Assembly: GCA_007118195.1 (NCBI GenBank)
Contig: SKSA01000145.1
Coordinates: 1 to 14,648 of the forward strand
Length of the DNA stretch: 14,648 nucleotides
DNA from: Anaerobacillus sp.
GTDB taxonomy: Bacteria > Bacillota > Bacilli > Bacillales > Anaerobacillaceae
Direction of reading: 5' to 3'
A program made the translations under genes and the position numbers. The stretch's first letter is position 1. Each line of letters begins with the position of its first letter. Positions 6,537-14,254 of this stretch are shown one piece after another. The notes under the pieces are model-generated. The model was not told the origin of the DNA. It saw nothing but the letters and a program-made list of their open reading frames with translations, and made no database searches.

Positions 6537-8495
6537 TTAGGCTATACTTTCCTCTTTTGTTAAATCTTCTTTATCCTTTTGAATAAACTTCTGATATAAA
6601 ATTGCAACAATAATGATTGAGGCAGCAATCGCATCAAATAATAGGTTTGCATTAATTAAGCATAAAGATGCAGCCACTAGTAAAATTCTTACAATAATAC
6701 CAGCTTCTTTTTTAGCAAACCAGCCTTGAACGGCTGCAGCAAGGAAATAAATCCCGATCGCCGCTGTAACAACAGCAAGTGCAATTCCACCACCACTTCC
6801 ATCCATCATTAATTGCGGTGAAAAATAAAACATATATGGCACTACAAATGCGGCAATACCTAATTTAAACGCCGTAACCCCGGTCTTAAATGGATCAGTT
6901 CCTGCTACACCAGCTGCCGCATAAGCTGCTAACGCTACCGGTGGAGTAATCGCTGACATTACTGCGAAGTAAAACACAAACATGTGGGCTGTTAATAACG
7001 GTATTCCGATCGAAACAAGTCCTGGTGCTACAACAGACGCTGCTACTGCATACGCTGCTGTTGTAGGCATTCCCATTCCTAATATAATTGAGATACCCAT
7101 TGCAAAGATTAACGCTAAAAGCATATTCGTATCTGCGACACCTAATAACATCGAACTAAAGCGCTGACCTACTCCAGTTAAGGCGATTACACCCACGATA
7201 ACCCCAGCTGTCGCACAGACCGCTAAAAGTTGGATCGTATTCTTCATCCCTAAAACGAGGGCTTCAATAACTTGTTTCGGCCCCATTTTATTATCTGGAG
7301 TAATCCAGCTAATAACTAAACAAGCTAATATGGCAACTGTACCAGAACGGATAACACTATATCCACTTAATAAACTTCCTATTAAAAGGATAATCGGGAT
7401 AAATAAATACGCTTGCTTAAAAACTCCTTTTAAAGCAGGTAGCTCTTTACGTGGTAAGCCACGCATTCCGTTTTTAATTGCTTGAAAATCAACCATAAAG
7501 TAAACAGATAAGAAATATAGTAACGCAGGTATTGTAGCCGCAATAATAATTTCTGAATAGCGTATTCCGGTGATTTCAGCCATGATAAAAGCACCAGCAC
7601 CCATAATTGGCACCATAATTTGACCACCCGCGGATGCGGTCGCCTCAGTGGCCGCTGCAAACCTTCCTGAATAACCAACTCTTCTCATTAACGGAATTGT
7701 TAAAGACCCAGTTGCTACAGCATTCCCAGCTGATGTTCCGTTCATCATCCCCATTAATCCACTAGAAAGAACTGAAACTTTTGCAGGTCCACCACGCATT
7801 CCTCCTGCAAGTGAAAATGAGAAATCAATAAAATAACGTCCTACACCTGACATTTGTAAAAATGCTCCAAAGATTATAAATAGTAAAATGTATTTTGAAG
7901 AAACGTCTAACGTAACACCAAACACTCCATCTAAACCAAAGATATAAGTAACAAAGCGTTCCCAAGTATAACCTCGATGGTTTAAAATTCCTGGTAAGTG
8001 AGGTCCAAGAAAGGCATAAGCAATAAAAATACTTGCTAATATTGGTAAAGTCCAACCACTCGTTCTTCTCGTAATTTCAAATACGATGACTAATCCAAGT
8101 AACGCTACAAACGAATCCATTGGTGTTGGCATTACACCGAAACGGAAAAGTAACGTTGTTAAGTTCATGTAAATATATCCAGTAACAAATATGATAGATA
8201 AAATAAGTGCCCAATCAATGATCGATACTTTATTTGAACCTTTCTTCGAGCCCTTAAAAAGCATAAGCGCTAAAACTGCTCCAAACGCTAAGTGAATACT
8301 TCGGAACAACCACGGATCAATTGGATAAAAATTTAAAACGAATAGATGAAAAAGTGCACCCACTACTGCGATTACGACAAAAGCAATTTTTACAAAACCT
8401 GATAATTCTCTAGCAGTTGAAGCCACTTCAGCTTGCTGTTCCATTTCTTTTGCTTGCTCATCAGATAATACTGATTTTTTTTCTTCGTTTGTCAT
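6537..8495 (-). CDS. TAXI-type TRAP transporter, fused small and large permease
   Basis: A 652-residue fused TRAP permease: the four-helix DctQ-like small subunit (roughly residues 30-140) is joined to the DctM-like large subunit. Signature stretches are GMMNGTSAGNAVATG (249-263) and ATEATASAGGQIMVPIMG (282-299). The C-terminal 100 residues add further membrane helices, as in other fused permeases. It drives secondary uptake of a ligand delivered by the TAXI binding protein encoded upstream; the substrate is unknown. The frame is open to an ATG at 8516, but AAGGAGGG ends 7 bases before the ATG at 8493-8495 and would lie inside the longer version, so 8495 is the start. It is separated from the binding protein gene by 272 bases rich in inverted repeats. 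Confidence 0.92.
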   Translation of the reverse strand: MTNEEKKSVLSDEQAKEMEQQAEVASTARELSGFVKIAFVVIAVVGALFHLFVLNFYPIDPWLFRSIHLAFGAVLALMLFKGSKKGSNKVSIIDWALILSIIFVTGYIYMNLTTLLFRFGVMPTPMDSFVALLGLVIVFEITRRTSGWTLPILASIFIAYAFLGPHLPGILNHRGYTWERFVTYIFGLDGVFGVTLDVSSKYILLFIIFGAFLQMSGVGRYFIDFSFSLAGGMRGGPAKVSVLSSGLMGMMNGTSAGNAVATGSLTIPLMRRVGYSGRFAAATEATASAGGQIMVPIMGAGAFIMAEITGIRYSEIIIAATIPALLYFLSVYFMVDFQAIKNGMRGLPRKELPALKGVFKQAYLFIPIILLIGSLLSGYSVIRSGTVAILACLVISWITPDNKMGPKQVIEALVLGMKNTIQLLAVCATAGVIVGVIALTGVGQRFSSMLLGVADTNMLLALIFAMGISIILGMGMPTTAAYAVAASVVAPGLVSIGIPLLTAHMFVFYFAVMSAITPPVALAAYAAAGVAGTDPFKTGVTAFKLGIAAFVVPYMFYFSPQLMMDGSGGGIALAVVTAAIGIYFLAAAVQGWFAKKEAGIIVRILLVAASLCLINANLLFDAIAASIIIVAILYQKFIQKDKEDLTKEESIA

Positions 8496-8523
8496 GTAAA
8501 TCCCTCCTTGAGACAACTTCTTG

Positions 8524-8698
8524 TAGGTACTATGTTTTTTAAAATAATTGTTTTATATAATTAGTACCTAAATTGTTTACAGTATACTCTCCAACCTTAT
8601 AAATAAAAATCATATTAAAAATAATGAATAAGGTCATCTTCTCTCAATTTTTTAAACAATTATTTTAAAAAACATGAATGAGGAAACTACGTACCTTA
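8524..8698. repeat. AT-rich inverted repeat element between TAXI binding protein and permease genes
   Basis: A perfect 22-base inverted repeat, ATGTTTTTTAAAATAATTG followed by TTT at 8532-8553, recurs inverted at 8654-8675. Outside and inside are further arms: TAGGTACTA (8524-8532) is matched inverted by TAGTACCTA (8562-8570), and GTACCTTA stands at 8691-8698. The roughly 100 bases between the long arms show no gene. Small non-autonomous mobile element, attenuator or RNA stability structure are all possible. Confidence 0.6.
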
Positions 8699-8713
8699 AA
8701 TGGTTATGAAATG

Positions 8714-8757
8714 AAAGAGACTGACTGTCGTCAATCAAGCAAACAACCAGTCTCTTT
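8714..8757 (-). terminator. Hairpin after the TAXI binding protein gene, possible attenuator
   Basis: AAAGAGACTG (8714-8723) pairs perfectly with CAGTCTCTTT (8748-8757) around a 24-base loop. The T-rich tail on the minus strand is weak (CTCTTTCATTTC), so it may end only part of the transcripts. That would give more binding protein than permease. Confidence 0.6.
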
Positions 8758-8767
8758 TCGGTTTAAA

Positions 8768-9826
8768 TTATCTTACTGAATCGGGAATACTAATTCCGAT
8801 TTCATCATAATAACGGATCGCACCAGGGTGTAGAGGAACTACCGTATTATTTAAAATCGCTTCTGGAATTGCTTCAGTAGCAGCTCTTGCTGTAGAAACC
8901 ATAAATTCATTGTTTTCATGGTATGCTTTCACAAGGTCATAAACAAATTGCTCATCAGCATCTTTGTGAACGATACCGAAGTTAAACATTGCAATTGTTT
9001 CAATGTCTTCTGAAATTTGCTCGTACGTTCCACCCGGAATAGTGAAACGGTCAAAATATGGAAGGTTTTCAATTACTTGATCTCGTTGTGCTCCAGAGAT
9101 CCCAAATAAACTAACTTCTCTTTGTGCTAAAATTTCTTGTACTGCTGGAATTGGAACACCTGCAGCAAAACCAATAACATCTAGCTGACCATCCATTTGT
9201 TGGCTGACCATATCACTCGCACCAGCTTGAACTGGAGTTGCATCAACATCAAGTAAATTATGAATCATTGGTAAGTATGTTCCAGATGTACCACCAGATG
9301 GACCTACACCTACATTACGTTTACTACTAATATCATCAATTGAAGTAATACTTAAATCTGTTGACCACCAATGGAAAGGAGTAGTATACATCGGGAAAAC
9401 AATTCTGACATCATCAAATTTTTGTCCACCTGTCCACTCACCTTCACCCTTAAATCCTTCATAAGCAGGGCCTAATGTTACTAAGCCGATATCTTGATCT
9501 TTATTTTGTACTAGTTGCATGTTATGAACTGGACCACCTGTTACTTCGACATTCGAAGTTATATTTAATTCTTTACTAAGTAATTCCCCAAGTCCAGAAC
9601 CATAAATGTAATACAATCCACCTTGGGAAGCGGTTCCAATTACGACTGTACTTGGGTAGTCTGCAGAAGTCCCCTCATCTGCTGGTTGTGAATCTCCACC
9701 GTTAGTATCACCTGATCCTGCTGGTTCAGTACTGCCTCCAGTTTCTTCTCCACCACCACATGCTGCAGCAAACAATAATGAAACACCTGCTACCGCTGTG
9801 AAAAGAGCACGTTTAAACTTTTTCAT
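8768..9826 (-). CDS. TAXI family TRAP transporter solute-binding lipoprotein
   Basis: 352 residues. A signal peptide with lipobox FAAAC ends at C23, followed by a Gly/Ser/Glu-rich flexible linker to about residue 56. The TAXI domain starts at VVIGTASQGGLYYIYG, with VTGGPVHNMQLV and VGPSGGTSGTYLPM as the conserved ligand-site stretches. The lipoprotein captures a solute outside the membrane and delivers it to the fused TRAP permease encoded downstream. Known or proposed TAXI ligands are mainly organic acids and glutamate-like compounds; none can be assigned here. AAGGGGG precedes the ATG. Upstream lies a promoter with a palindrome, and beyond it a three-gene sensing operon for organic acids. 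Confidence 0.93.
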   Translation of the reverse strand: MKKFKRALFTAVAGVSLLFAAACGGGEETGGSTEPAGSGDTNGGDSQPADEGTSADYPSTVVIGTASQGGLYYIYGSGLGELLSKELNITSNVEVTGGPVHNMQLVQNKDQDIGLVTLGPAYEGFKGEGEWTGGQKFDDVRIVFPMYTTPFHWWSTDLSITSIDDISSKRNVGVGPSGGTSGTYLPMIHNLLDVDATPVQAGASDMVSQQMDGQLDVIGFAAGVPIPAVQEILAQREVSLFGISGAQRDQVIENLPYFDRFTIPGGTYEQISEDIETIAMFNFGIVHKDADEQFVYDLVKAYHENNEFMVSTARAATEAIPEAILNNTVVPLHPGAIRYYDEIGISIPDSVR

Positions 9827-9872
9827 TTTTTTATCCCCCTTTTAATATTTTTGTTATTTTCTAACTATTCAA

Positions 9873-9901
9873 ATTATATATGATGTTTTAAAATTCGTCA
9901 T
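9873..9901 (-). promoter_or_regulatory. Promoter of the TAXI-TRAP genes
   Basis: On the minus strand, -10 box TATAAT (9873-9878), a 17-base spacer and a poor -35 box ATGACG (9896-9901). The perfect -10 with a weak -35 suits an activator-dependent promoter. Confidence 0.5.
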
Positions 9902-9906
9902 AATTT

Positions 9907-9919
9907 GAACATAATGTTC
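9907..9919. promoter_or_regulatory. Palindromic operator candidate upstream of the TAXI-TRAP promoter
   Basis: GAACATAATGTTC has two perfect 6-base arms around one central base. Its centre (9913) is about 47 bases upstream of the expected start near 9866, just beyond the -35 box. A further partial half site TTGTTCAT lies at 9923-9930. This is a suitable place for the response regulator of the neighbouring operon, but no binding motif is known to me. Confidence 0.45.
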
Positions 9920-9955
9920 TTTTTGTTCATTTTGGTCACAGCTAAGAAATGCTCA

Positions 9956-10006
9956 AAAACAAAGGAGTCACAAGACAAGTTGTTTATCTTGTGACTCCTT
10001 TGTTTT
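9956..10006. terminator. Strong bidirectional terminator after the dctB-like gene
   Basis: Twenty bases at 9956-9975 pair perfectly with 9987-10006 around an 11-base loop, with A/T runs at both ends. The outer arm touches the stop codon of the dctB-like gene. It isolates the sensing operon from the TAXI-TRAP genes. Confidence 0.92.
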
Positions 10007-11064
10007 TAATTATCACGATCAATTTGGAGTTTTCTAATTTCCTCCATTAACTCCTTACCAATGGTCAACTCATACTCTTCATAAAGTCGTTTTAATTCTT
10101 TGCGCCATTGTACCTTTTCTTCTTCAGATAATTCATGAATTTCTGTTATACCACTACCTGCAATTCGTAAGAACATTTCTTTATTTAATTCTTTAGCATG
10201 TTCACGTAGCCATAAAGTTACTTCGTCCATCGCCTCTTGAATACTTTCCTGGTAAATTTCTGGGATGGTATTCCACAAGGTTGGATCCACTAATATTACA
10301 TACCCTAAATAATTGTGATTACTAATTGTCATGTATTTTTGTTGTTTATAAAAGCCTTTAGAGTAAATATTAGAAAGGGTGTTTTCTTGACCGTCAACAA
10401 TCCCATCTTGCAGGACATTATACACTTCATTAAACGGAAATGTAATTGCACGTGCTCCAATGGTTCTGTACGTTTTAAAAAGTGCTTCACTAGGCATTAC
10501 TCGAAAAGATAACCCTTTAATATCTTCTGGATAAACAATCGGCCTTTCATTATTGGTTAATTGTTTAAATCCATTGTCCCAAAAAGCTATTCCTTTATAG
10601 CCTTTTGTTTCAATACTATTTAAAAGTATTTCTCCGACACGTCCATTAAAAGCTTGCTCTACCATTGCCTCATTATCAAATAAAAAAGGTAAATCCATTG
10701 CCACCCATTTTTTATCATGAAGTGTTACTTCAGAAAAAGCTGGTGCAATGATGTGTACATCACCTCTTTGTAATGCTTCAAATTCTTCTTGAGCGCTATA
10801 AAGCACACCATTCGGAAAAATTTGTACTTCTACCCAACCATTCGTTTTTTCTTTGACTAACTCAGCAAAATAAGCAGCAGCCAAGCCTTTTGGGGTATTT
10901 CTGGCAACAACGTGACTAAATTTCAATGTATACTTTTCGTGAAGACCAATTAATTCTTCATCAACAACCGTTGTCTCAGGTGAAGTTTGAAAACCAAAGC
11001 CAATATATACCGCTGTAATAATTCCTCCAAAAAGGAAAACAATAATTGAAAGTAACCCCTTCAT
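10006..11064 (-). CDS. dctB: DctP-family extracytoplasmic binding protein, DctB-like sensory partner
   Basis: 352 residues. Residues 3-22 form one membrane helix, with no lipobox cysteine, so the protein is an uncleaved or cleaved exported protein rather than a lipoprotein. The rest is a DctP-type TRAP binding domain: YTLKFSHVVARNTPKGLAA (45-63), the conserved ligand arginine R188 in LSFRVMPSE, and DGQENTLSNIYSKGF (224-238). No DctQ or DctM gene accompanies it. The operon partners are a sensor kinase and response regulator, as for B. subtilis dctB-dctS-dctR, where DctB is a C4-dicarboxylate-binding helper of the kinase. The sequence pattern is close to my memory of B. subtilis DctB. It overlaps the regulator gene by four bases (ATGA). 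Likely ligand: C4-dicarboxylate or a similar organic acid. Confidence 0.85.
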   Translation of the reverse strand: MKGLLSIIVFLFGGIITAVYIGFGFQTSPETTVVDEELIGLHEKYTLKFSHVVARNTPKGLAAAYFAELVKEKTNGWVEVQIFPNGVLYSAQEEFEALQRGDVHIIAPAFSEVTLHDKKWVAMDLPFLFDNEAMVEQAFNGRVGEILLNSIETKGYKGIAFWDNGFKQLTNNERPIVYPEDIKGLSFRVMPSEALFKTYRTIGARAITFPFNEVYNVLQDGIVDGQENTLSNIYSKGFYKQQKYMTISNHNYLGYVILVDPTLWNTIPEIYQESIQEAMDEVTLWLREHAKELNKEMFLRIAGSGITEIHELSEEEKVQWRKELKRLYEEYELTIGKELMEEIRKLQIDRDN

Positions 11065-11783
11065 GAGCGAACCTCAGTATTTTTCGATTTAATTAGACGA
11101 TATAATTGTATAGGTCTTCCTATCGTTCCGTATGTTAACTCCATTTCTACCTTTCTTGCAGACTCTAAATAATTTAAATATCTACGCACAGTGACTCTCG
11201 CTAATCCAACTTCTGAACCGATCTCTTCAGCAGATTTTGGGCAATCAATACGCTCTAAATAATCTAAAATTTGTTTTAAAGTAATCGAATGTAGACCTTT
11301 AGGTAATTGCTCATGTTTACTTTGTTCTTTTTGCTGCATAACTTCATCGAGTTTATCTTGAGACATTTTGTCATTTCGCCGAAGTTTGTCATACATTTCC
11401 TTATATTGCTCTAATGCTTGCTTTAACCTTTCAAACGTAAACGGTTTTACAATATAGTCTACAACACCATATCTTAAAAGTTTTTTTACAGTTAACGTAT
11501 CATTTGCAGCAGTAACAGCGATAATATCAACATCGAGTTGTTCTTGCCTGAGCTCTGAAATAGTTTTCAAACCATCTTCCTTTGGCATAAATATATCAAG
11601 TAAAACTAAATCTGGTTGAAGCTCTTTCACTTTCTTTCTGCCTTCTATGCCATTAGCTGCAATACCTACCACTTCGAAGTCCTTTACTTTTTCAACAAAC
11701 ATCCGATTTACCTCTTGTACCATGAGATCATCTTCAATTAATAATATACGTATTTGCTGTTCAGCTTTACTTGGCTGCTTCAT
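11061..11783 (-). CDS. dctR: CitB-family response regulator (DctR/CitT/MalR type)
   Basis: 240 residues. The receiver domain (11-125) has acidic residues E17, D18 and D19, phospho-acceptor D63 in LLDIFMP, T91 in AVTAAND and K113 in VKPF. A charged linker (about 130-160) leads to a DNA-binding domain with the helix-turn-helix near 183-207 (SAEEIGSEVGLARVTVRRYL), typical of the CitB family that controls di- and tricarboxylate transport genes. GGGGG precedes the ATG, which lies within the end of the kinase gene (17-base overlap). Its end overlaps the dctB-like gene by four bases. All phosphorylation residues are present, so it should be active. Its target is not shown directly; the palindrome at 9907-9919 is a candidate. 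Confidence 0.9.
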   Translation of the reverse strand: MKQPSKAEQQIRILLIEDDLMVQEVNRMFVEKVKDFEVVGIAANGIEGRKKVKELQPDLVLLDIFMPKEDGLKTISELRQEQLDVDIIAVTAANDTLTVKKLLRYGVVDYIVKPFTFERLKQALEQYKEMYDKLRRNDKMSQDKLDEVMQQKEQSKHEQLPKGLHSITLKQILDYLERIDCPKSAEEIGSEVGLARVTVRRYLNYLESARKVEMELTYGTIGRPIQLYRLIKSKNTEVRS

Positions 11784-13386
11784 ATTTAGCCCCCACTTTC
11801 CTTTTCATTGGAATTTGCAGCGTAAAGTCCGTCCCTCGCTCCCTCTCACTTTTAATATCTATATTGCCTTCAACACGATCAATAATTGCTTTTATTAAAA
11901 AAAGACCAATTCCTCTACCTTCGTTTTCTTTTGTTGAAAAGCCTCTATGGAAAATCCTCTTTTCAATTGTATCGGGAATCCCTTCACCATTGTCACTCAC
12001 TTTAATCGTTAAAAACTCTTCTCCTTCTTTAATTGAAAAAAGAATTTGTTTCATTTCTTCATTCCTATTAATTAAAGCTTCGATACTATTATCAAGTAAG
12101 TTTCCACAAATAATGACTAAATCATGAATCGTCGTTCCCTCAGGGTAATTAATAAAAATACTCTCATAATCAAAATTCAGCTTAATGCCTAATTCTTTGC
12201 AGCGACTATGCTTTCCTAAAAGCAATCCTGCCAAACTATCATCATGAATTTGCCTAGTTATTAGTGATGTAAGTTCAGAATGCTCTTCTGATAAATCAAA
12301 AATATAATCTAATGCTTTTTTTCCTTGATCCAATTGGATTAAACCCGCAATTGTATGAAGTTTATTAGAATATTCGTGGGTTTGAACTCGTAAGGCATCA
12401 ACAAAAGCTTGCACACCTGTAAGCTCTTGGGCTAACCTAGTTACTTCAGTTTTATCTTGAAATATAGCTACGGCACCAATTGTTTTTCCTTGGAGCTTTA
12501 TCGGAATACGATTACTTAAAATCGCCCTATCTTGTATAAAAAACTCTCGCTGTAACAAAGGTTTCCCTATATTTAATACCTCAGGAAGCCTCGTATCCGG
12601 AATAACATCTTGAATTCTCCGACCTACCAAATTACCTTTAGCGTTAACTATTTCTTTTGCTGCTTGGTTAATAACAGTAATCTTTTCATCCTGGTCAATC
12701 GCAATCACACCATCACGAATCGCATTAAATGTGGCTGTACGTTCGACTAGCACCCTTGCTAATTGATCTGGTTCGATGTGAAACGTTTGCTTTTTAATAT
12801 GGTTTGCTAACAACCATGCTCCCCACATCCCAAAAATGGAAGCGATAACAAAAACACTAACCATAGAATTACCTATTTCAATCATAAGTTGTCTAAGTGT
12901 CGGTAATACGTTTCCGACAACAACTACACCTACTTGTTCACTATTCTCATTAATAATTGGAACAAACGAACGTACGGTATAACCACTTTCCCCCATTGCT
13001 TTTGATGTATAAATATGCTCCGAAAAAGCTGGATCTTCATCTCCACCATAAAAGGGTGTACCGATTCGTTCTTTAATCGGATGAGTTAACCTAATTCGCT
13101 CCATATTTAAAATAACAATATAGTCTGCATTATTAATGAACCTAATCTTTTCAGCGATCGGCTGTAATACCTCCGATGCATTTTCCCGATTAATTTCCTC
13201 TTGAACGGTCTTATACTGCGCCACCAATTGAGCAGTAATTAACGTAGTTTGTGAAAGTTCTTCTTCCTTTTTGTCCGCCATATAGCCTAAAAGAATAATT
13301 CCGCCAATTAATAAAGAGAAAACTACAATTCCTAAAGAAAGAAATGTAATTTTCCAACGTATCGGTAAATGTCTAAAACTATTCAA
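11767..13386 (-). CDS. dctS: CitA/DcuS-family sensor histidine kinase (DctS type)
   Basis: 539 residues. TM1 is at about 14-35. It is followed by an external single-Cache sensor domain with the RIRLTHPIKERIG stretch (97-109) seen in carboxylate sensors. TM2 is at about 172-194 and a cytoplasmic PAS domain starts near 215 (IRDGVIAIDQDEKI). The SpoB-like helical region carries phospho-acceptor H337 in THEYSNKLH, and the ATPase domain has N433 in NLLDNSIEAL, DNGEG (465-469) and GRGIGL (490-495). The start is TTG (13384-13386): GGAGG ends 6 bases before it and no ATG lies nearby. It is the first gene of the operon with dctR and dctB. The expected ligand is a dicarboxylate or related acid. Confidence 0.9.
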   Translation of the reverse strand: MNSFRHLPIRWKITFLSLGIVVFSLLIGGIILLGYMADKKEEELSQTTLITAQLVAQYKTVQEEINRENASEVLQPIAEKIRFINNADYIVILNMERIRLTHPIKERIGTPFYGGDEDPAFSEHIYTSKAMGESGYTVRSFVPIINENSEQVGVVVVGNVLPTLRQLMIEIGNSMVSVFVIASIFGMWGAWLLANHIKKQTFHIEPDQLARVLVERTATFNAIRDGVIAIDQDEKITVINQAAKEIVNAKGNLVGRRIQDVIPDTRLPEVLNIGKPLLQREFFIQDRAILSNRIPIKLQGKTIGAVAIFQDKTEVTRLAQELTGVQAFVDALRVQTHEYSNKLHTIAGLIQLDQGKKALDYIFDLSEEHSELTSLITRQIHDDSLAGLLLGKHSRCKELGIKLNFDYESIFINYPEGTTIHDLVIICGNLLDNSIEALINRNEEMKQILFSIKEGEEFLTIKVSDNGEGIPDTIEKRIFHRGFSTKENEGRGIGLFLIKAIIDRVEGNIDIKSERERGTDFTLQIPMKRKVGAKYEAAK

Positions 13387-13565
13387 AAGTTGCCTCCATA
13401 ATCAAAAACTTAGCTACCATCTCAGCTAAAGATTTTAATAATTTGATTTTTATGAAAAAACTTTATAGTTTTAATATAACATATTTTTTAATAATACAAT
13501 TAAATAAGAAGGAAATAGTAATTAAAAAACTAAAACAAACAATTTTTAAAGAAGCATAAAATTTC

Positions 13566-13601
13566 AAGACAAAAAGACTTTAGGAGATTCCCTAAAGTCT
13601 T
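13566..13601 (-). terminator. Terminator of the tRNA-Arg gene
   Basis: On the minus strand, AAGACTTTAGG pairs with CCTAAAGTCTT (11 base pairs, 6-base loop), followed by TTTGTCTT. It lies 16 bases beyond the CCA end. Confidence 0.88.
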
Positions 13602-13616
13602 GAACGTTTATATGTA

Positions 13617-13691
13617 TGGCGCGCCCACCAGGATTCGAACCCAGAATCCGAGAGCCGAAATCTCGTGTGATATCCATTTCACTATAGGCGC
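13617..13691 (-). tRNA. tRNA-Arg, anticodon UCG
   Basis: A full cloverleaf can be drawn on the minus strand. The acceptor stem is GCGCCTA with TGGGCGC, the D stem GTGA/TCAC, and the anticodon stem CGAGA/TCTCG with loop TTTCGGC. The variable loop has 4 bases and the T arm is CTGGG-TTCGAAT-CCTGG. The anticodon is TCG (13656-13658), reading CGA. The discriminator is G at 13620 and CCA is encoded at 13617-13619. The gene stands alone with its own promoter and terminator. Confidence 0.95.
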
Positions 13692-13712
13692 TTACTTTTT
13701 TAATGCTAAATT

Positions 13713-13741
13713 AATATAACATTTATACACATAAGTGTCAA
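13713..13741 (-). promoter_or_regulatory. Promoter of the tRNA-Arg gene
   Basis: On the minus strand, TTGACA (13736-13741), a 17-base spacer and TATATT (13713-13718) preceded by TGT. The -35 box is perfect, the -10 extended. The mature tRNA starts 22 bases after the -10 box. Confidence 0.85.
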
Positions 13742-13753
13742 TAATAATTTAAG

Positions 13754-13787
13754 GAGCGAAATGAGATTTTGAATTCTCACTCCGCTC
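13754..13787 (-). terminator. Terminator of the small unknown gene
   Basis: GAGCGAAATGAGA (13754-13766) pairs with TCTCACTCCGCTC (13775-13787) with two mismatches that become G-T pairs on the minus strand. The tail is AT-rich rather than a pure T run. It lies 6 bases past the stop codon. Confidence 0.75.
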
Positions 13788-13792
13788 AATTA

Positions 13793-14152
13793 TTAAGCTT
13801 TTAATTTTTCGTAATCTTGAAACATTTGTTCAAACCGCTCATTCAACTGGTCTTCAGTATAACCTTTACTGTATAGTCTGCCAGCAAAGTTTTGTGCCCA
13901 TAACGATGAACGTTCCGACATTTTTTTATACTTTTTCTGCTTTGAACCTTTCACTTCTTTAGAACGGCTATCAGCATTTGACATTAAATTTTCAATAATA
14001 AATAAACCTTTCCAAATATCTTCCTCTACTAAATTCTCTGCATTTTCACTAAAATACTTAGTGACTTGCTTATAAAATTGATCAAACTCTTCAAAAGCAA
14101 TTTCCTCATCCATATTTAAGTATTTATGAATTTTCACATATAAATCTTGCAC
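13793..14152 (-). CDS. Small helical protein of unknown function
   Basis: 119 residues from a GTG start; I do not recognise the family. The frame is open back to an ATG at 14206, but that codon coincides with the expected transcription start of a strong promoter. AAAGGAG lies 9 bases before the GTG at 14150-14152, so I choose the GTG. The product is charged, has no membrane segment and appears all-helical. An acidic N-terminal half (residues 14-48) is followed by a lysine-rich segment (66-77, KEVKGSKQKKYK) and a C-terminal region SSLWAQNFAGRLYSKGYTED. It is monocistronic, with its own promoter and terminator, between the tRNA gene and the repeat element. Confidence 0.75.
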   Translation of the reverse strand: MQDLYVKIHKYLNMDEEIAFEEFDQFYKQVTKYFSENAENLVEEDIWKGLFIIENLMSNADSRSKEVKGSKQKKYKKMSERSSLWAQNFAGRLYSKGYTEDQLNERFEQMFQDYEKLKA

Positions 14153-14212
14153 TGAAACACTCTCCTTTAGGAGTAAAATTATTATAATAAATCTATACTT
14201 ATACAAGAAAAT

Positions 14213-14241
14213 ATTATATCATTTGAAAACATTGTGTTCAA
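14213..14241 (-). promoter_or_regulatory. Promoter of the small unknown gene
   Basis: On the minus strand, TTGAAC (14236-14241), a 17-base spacer and a perfect TATAAT (14213-14218) with TG one base before it. The expected start is near 14206, which leaves a 5' untranslated leader of about 54 bases to the GTG codon. Confidence 0.8.
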
Positions 14242-14254
14242 GTTTAATGATAAA

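Noticed and set aside
6982..8055. Short open frames overlapping the TRAP permease gene on both strands
   Set aside because: The permease frame carries the family motifs throughout. The alternatives have no ribosome sites and unnatural composition.
10315..12127. Short plus-strand open frames opposite the DctB-, DctR- and DctS-like genes
   Set aside because: All lie antisense to genes with complete motif sets and show no translation signals or recognisable domains.
13409..13431. Small inverted repeat TTAGCT/AGCTAA in the leader of the sensor kinase gene
   Set aside because: Six base pairs in an AT-rich leader is close to chance. No riboswitch or terminator features accompany it.
13617..13691. 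tRNA-Arg gene as an integration site of a mobile island
   Set aside because: I see no repeat of the tRNA 3' end elsewhere in the window, and no integrase or phage genes next to it.
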